Assembly: GCF_002157145.1 (NCBI RefSeq)
Contig: NZ_CP021361.1
Span: forward strand, 868,001-932,000
DNA from: Acidovorax carolinensis
GTDB taxonomy: Bacteria; Pseudomonadota; Gammaproteobacteria; Burkholderiales; Burkholderiaceae_C
Direction of reading: 5' to 3'
DNA length: 64,000 bases
Below are positions 61,390-64,000 of the stretch, one piece after another (the stretch's first letter is position 1; every line of letters begins with the position of its first letter). The notes under the pieces are model-generated. The model made no database searches, was not told the DNA's origin, and saw nothing but the letters and a program-made list of their open reading frames with translations. The translations under genes were made by a program, and so were the position numbers.

Positions 61390-62970
61390 ATGCTTTCCTC
61401 ACTATTTTCACGGCTGCTTGCCTGCATACTGTTGTGTGCCACGGTTCAAGCGAACGCCCTCACTGCCGAGCAGGCCCTGGCCATGGCCGCTGGCGAAACC
61501 GACGACCGTGTGGCCGCCGTGCAGCAGGCCGTGGTGGAGCCCAGCGAGCGCACCGCCGCCTTCTTGCAGGCGCTGGCCGACGACGCGGTGAAGGTTGCCG
61601 ATGGCAAGGCGCTGATCGTGCGCGATGACAAGGGCATCGACCCTGTCACTGGCGCCGAGGTCCCTGTGCCCGCCGATGCCGAAGACATCATCAACAACAA
61701 CCGCATGCGCGGCGAGATCGACACGGCCCTGGCGGGCCTGGCGCTGTTTGGCAAGGACGAAACCCAGCGCATGGCCGCCGCCAAGGCACTGACCAAGGAA
61801 CCGGATGCAGGCCGTCTGCCTCTGCTCGACAAGGCACTGGCGCAGGAGACCAACGACAAGATCAAGAACCAGCTGGAGCTGGCGCGCGCCGCCACGCTGC
61901 TGGGCAGCGACGACCCCGCGCAACGTATCGCAGCCGCCCAGGCACTGTCGCTCAGCGCCACACCTGATACGCGGCTGCTGCTCAACGAACGCGTCACCGT
62001 CGAAGAAGACGCCAAGGTGAAGGCCGCACTGCAGGCCGCCCTGCGCGCCATCGACGGCCAACTGGCCTGGGGCGAGCGCCTGGGCGCGGCATTCTCGGGC
62101 ATCAGCCTGGGCTCCATCCTGCTGCTGGTGGCGCTGGGCCTGGCCATCACCTATGGCCTGATGGGCGTGATCAACATGGCCCATGGCGAGCTGATGATGA
62201 TCGGCGCCTACGCCACCTATGTGGTGCAAGGCGTGTTCCAGAAGTATTTTCCGGGTGCATTCGACTGGTACCTGGTCGCTGCGCTGCCCCTGGCCTTTGG
62301 CGCCTCGGCCGCCGTGGGCGCGGTGCTGGAGCGCGGCGTGCTGCGCTTTCTGTACGGCCGCCCACTGGAGACGCTGCTGGCCACCTGGGGCATCAGCCTG
62401 GTGCTGATGCAGCTGGTGCGCACGATTTTTGGCGCGCAGAACGTGGGTGTGGAAAACCCCGCCTGGATGAGCGGTGGCGTGCAGGTGCTCTCCAACCTCA
62501 CGCTGCCCTACAACCGGCTCGTCATCATCGGCTTTGCCATTGCCGTGCTGCTGGGCATGGGCTACCTCATTGGCCGCACACGCCTGGGTCTTTTTGTGCG
62601 CGGCGTCACGCAAAACCGCCCCATTGCCTCGTGCATGGGCGTGAACACGGCGCGCATCGACACCATGGCCTTTGCCCTGGGCTCGGGCATTGCAGGCCTG
62701 GCGGGCTGCGCGCTGAGCCAGGTGGGCAACGTGGGCCCCGACCTGGGCCAGAGCTACATCGTCGATGCCTTCATGGTGGTGGTGCTGGGCGGCGTGGGCC
62801 AACTCGCAGGCACCGTGTATGCGGCGCTGGGTCTGGGCATTCTCAACAAGTTCCTGGAAGGCTGGGCGGGTGCCGTGCTGGCCAAGATTGCGGTGCTGGT
62901 GTTCATCATCATCTTCATCCAGAAGCGGCCCCAGGGCATCTTCGCGGTCAAAGGGCGTACGGCCGACTGA
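61390..62970 (+). CDS. urtB: Urea ABC transporter permease UrtB
   Basis: A 526-residue protein: signal peptide, then a ~210-residue helical repeat domain before the permease (EQALAMAAGETDDRVAAVQQAVVE; LLNERVTVEEDAKVKAALQAALRAID), and a LivH-type permease with the signature AITYGLMGVINMAHGELMMIGAYATYVVQ. The long N-terminal domain is characteristic of UrtB and absent from amino-acid LivH proteins. Confidence 0.94.
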   Translation: MLSSLFSRLLACILLCATVQANALTAEQALAMAAGETDDRVAAVQQAVVEPSERTAAFLQALADDAVKVADGKALIVRDDKGIDPVTGAEVPVPADAEDIINNNRMRGEIDTALAGLALFGKDETQRMAAAKALTKEPDAGRLPLLDKALAQETNDKIKNQLELARAATLLGSDDPAQRIAAAQALSLSATPDTRLLLNERVTVEEDAKVKAALQAALRAIDGQLAWGERLGAAFSGISLGSILLLVALGLAITYGLMGVINMAHGELMMIGAYATYVVQGVFQKYFPGAFDWYLVAALPLAFGASAAVGAVLERGVLRFLYGRPLETLLATWGISLVLMQLVRTIFGAQNVGVENPAWMSGGVQVLSNLTLPYNRLVIIGFAIAVLLGMGYLIGRTRLGLFVRGVTQNRPIASCMGVNTARIDTMAFALGSGIAGLAGCALSQVGNVGPDLGQSYIVDAFMVVVLGGVGQLAGTVYAALGLGILNKFLEGWAGAVLAKIAVLVFIIIFIQKRPQGIFAVKGRTAD

Positions 62971-62991
62971 AGCCACAAGAGACGACAGACC

Positions 62992-64000
62992 ATGACTACG
63001 CCAACCTCTCCCAACATCCAACTGCCCGCACCGGCGCCGCTGCTCACGCGCGGTGGCTGGTCGGCCTTTATCGTCGCGCTCATCGTGGTGTGCGCCGTGG
63101 CGCCCGTGCTCAACCTGTGGGTGCCTGCGGGCAGCATGTTCCACCTGTCGGACTACGCCGTGGCGTTGCTGGGCAAGATCATGTGCTACGCCATCTGTGC
63201 GCTGGCCATGGACCTGATCTGGGGCTACACCGGTATCCTCAGCCTGGGCCACGGATTGTTCTTTGCGCTGGGTGGCTATGTGATGGGCATGTACCTCATG
63301 CGCCAGATCGGCCGCGATGGCAACTACAAAAGCGACCTGCCGGACTTCATGGTGTTCCTGGACTGGAAGGAGCTGCCCTGGCACTGGGCACTGTCCGACA
63401 GCTTTGTCGCCACGCTGATCCTGATCGTCGCAGTGCCCGGCGCCATTGCGTTCGTGTTCGGCTACTTCGCCTTCCGCTCACGCATCAAAGGCGTGTACTT
63501 TTCCATCATCACGCAGGCCATGACGTATGCGGCCATGCTGCTGTTCTTCCGCAACGAGACGGGCTTTGGCGGCAACAACGGTTTTACCGACTTCAAGCGC
63601 ATCCTGGGCACCCCCATTGCCACCCCGACCATGCGCATGACGTTGTTTGTGCTCACCGGCCTGGCGCTGCTCGGCTTCTTTTTGCTGGCGCGCTGGCTGG
63701 TGCGCAGCAAGTTCGGCCGCGTGCTGCAGGCCGTGCGCGATGCCGAAACGCGGGTCATGTTTTCGGGCTATTCGCCGCTGCCCTACAAGCTCACCATCTG
63801 GACCATCAGCGCCATGATGTGCGGTGTGGCGGGCGCCTTGTACGTGCCGCAGGTCGGCATCATCAACCCCGGCGAGATGAGCGCTGCCAACTCCATCGAG
63901 ATCGCCGTGTGGGCTGCGGTGGGTGGCCGCGCCACGCTGATCGGGCCCATCGTGGGCGCGTTCATCGTCAACGGTGCCAAGAGCTGGCTGACAGTGACGG
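62992..64000 (+). CDS. urtC: Urea ABC transporter permease UrtC (3' end outside window)
   Basis: At least 336 residues of a LivM-type permease: first helices WSAFIVALIVVCAVAPVLNLW and CYAICALAMDLIWGYTGILSLGHGLFFALGGYVMGM, the long UrtC-typical periplasmic loop (NYKSDLPDFMVFLDWKELPWHW), and the EAA-like region SKFGRVLQAVRDAETRVMFSGY. It follows urtB by 21 bases and is still open at the window end. urtD, urtE and perhaps ureD are expected beyond. Confidence 0.94.
   Translation, partial: MTTPTSPNIQLPAPAPLLTRGGWSAFIVALIVVCAVAPVLNLWVPAGSMFHLSDYAVALLGKIMCYAICALAMDLIWGYTGILSLGHGLFFALGGYVMGMYLMRQIGRDGNYKSDLPDFMVFLDWKELPWHWALSDSFVATLILIVAVPGAIAFVFGYFAFRSRIKGVYFSIITQAMTYAAMLLFFRNETGFGGNNGFTDFKRILGTPIATPTMRMTLFVLTGLALLGFFLLARWLVRSKFGRVLQAVRDAETRVMFSGYSPLPYKLTIWTISAMMCGVAGALYVPQVGIINPGEMSAANSIEIAVWAAVGGRATLIGPIVGAFIVNGAKSWLTVT

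Overview
The window is gene-dense, GC-rich and has the signature of a beta-proteobacterial chromosome, most probably Comamonadaceae (an Acidovorax, Comamonas or Variovorax-like organism). This rests on gene content and order: ureA-ureJ-ureB-ureC-GNAT-ureE-ureF-ureG, a DUF3305/DUF3306 formate dehydrogenase island, fused FdsG-FdsB, DUF3460 and DUF2783 proteins. It also rests on a palindromic repeat scattered through the intergenic gaps. It looks like ordinary chromosome with one insertion sequence. I saw no prophage, CRISPR array, rRNA or convincing tRNA.

Layout. Positions 1-2653: the end of an aromatic catabolic cluster (flavin monooxygenase tail, DUF2783, VOC protein, fumarylacetoacetase). 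2762-12844: housekeeping biosynthesis: nadC-nadA, queD and queE, a pabB-pabC fusion, a DTW-domain tRNA-modifying enzyme, panD, nadB, scpA and a BamE-like lipoprotein. 12878-17899: a leftward SulP transporter / FAD dehydrogenase / ThDP enzyme operon of unknown pathway. 18161-25094: a YitT membrane protein, metG, a patatin-like lipase, a membrane-anchored Mrr-like protein, apbC and a LysR regulator. 25269-40924: two formate dehydrogenases back to back, a soluble NAD-linked enzyme (FdsGB fusion plus FdsA) and a Tat-exported membrane-linked enzyme with chaperone, ferredoxin, Tat peptide, small lipoprotein, cytochrome b and FdhD. 40999-46426: an ABC-type permease, a glycine-rich lipoprotein, a truncated haemoglobin and a LemA/M48 protease pair. 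46483-47645: a complete IS630-family element. 47645-53497: a leftward urease operon without ureD. 53723-58410: a transporter-fused hybrid histidine kinase and a LuxR-type response regulator. 58615 to the end: an orphan sulfonate-type binding protein and the urea ABC transporter urtABC (urtC runs off the end).

How it fits together. The right-hand 17 kb is a urea module: import by Urt, hydrolysis by UreABC, nickel handling by UreE, UreG and UreJ, and between them a two-component system whose sensor carries an NCS1-type permease. The formate island suggests that formate oxidation, both periplasmic to quinone and cytoplasmic to NAD, is a significant electron source.

Standing out: (1) a hairpin repeat family with about a dozen copies, at least three of them inside genes and read in frame at linkers or a signal peptide; (2) an IS630 copy inserted exactly at the ureG stop codon, so that transposase and ureG end on the same CTAG; (3) two single-base G/C-run frameshifts, one fusing nadB to panD and one at the start of the patatin gene; (4) a permease-kinase fusion with an eight-cysteine insert beside the urea genes.
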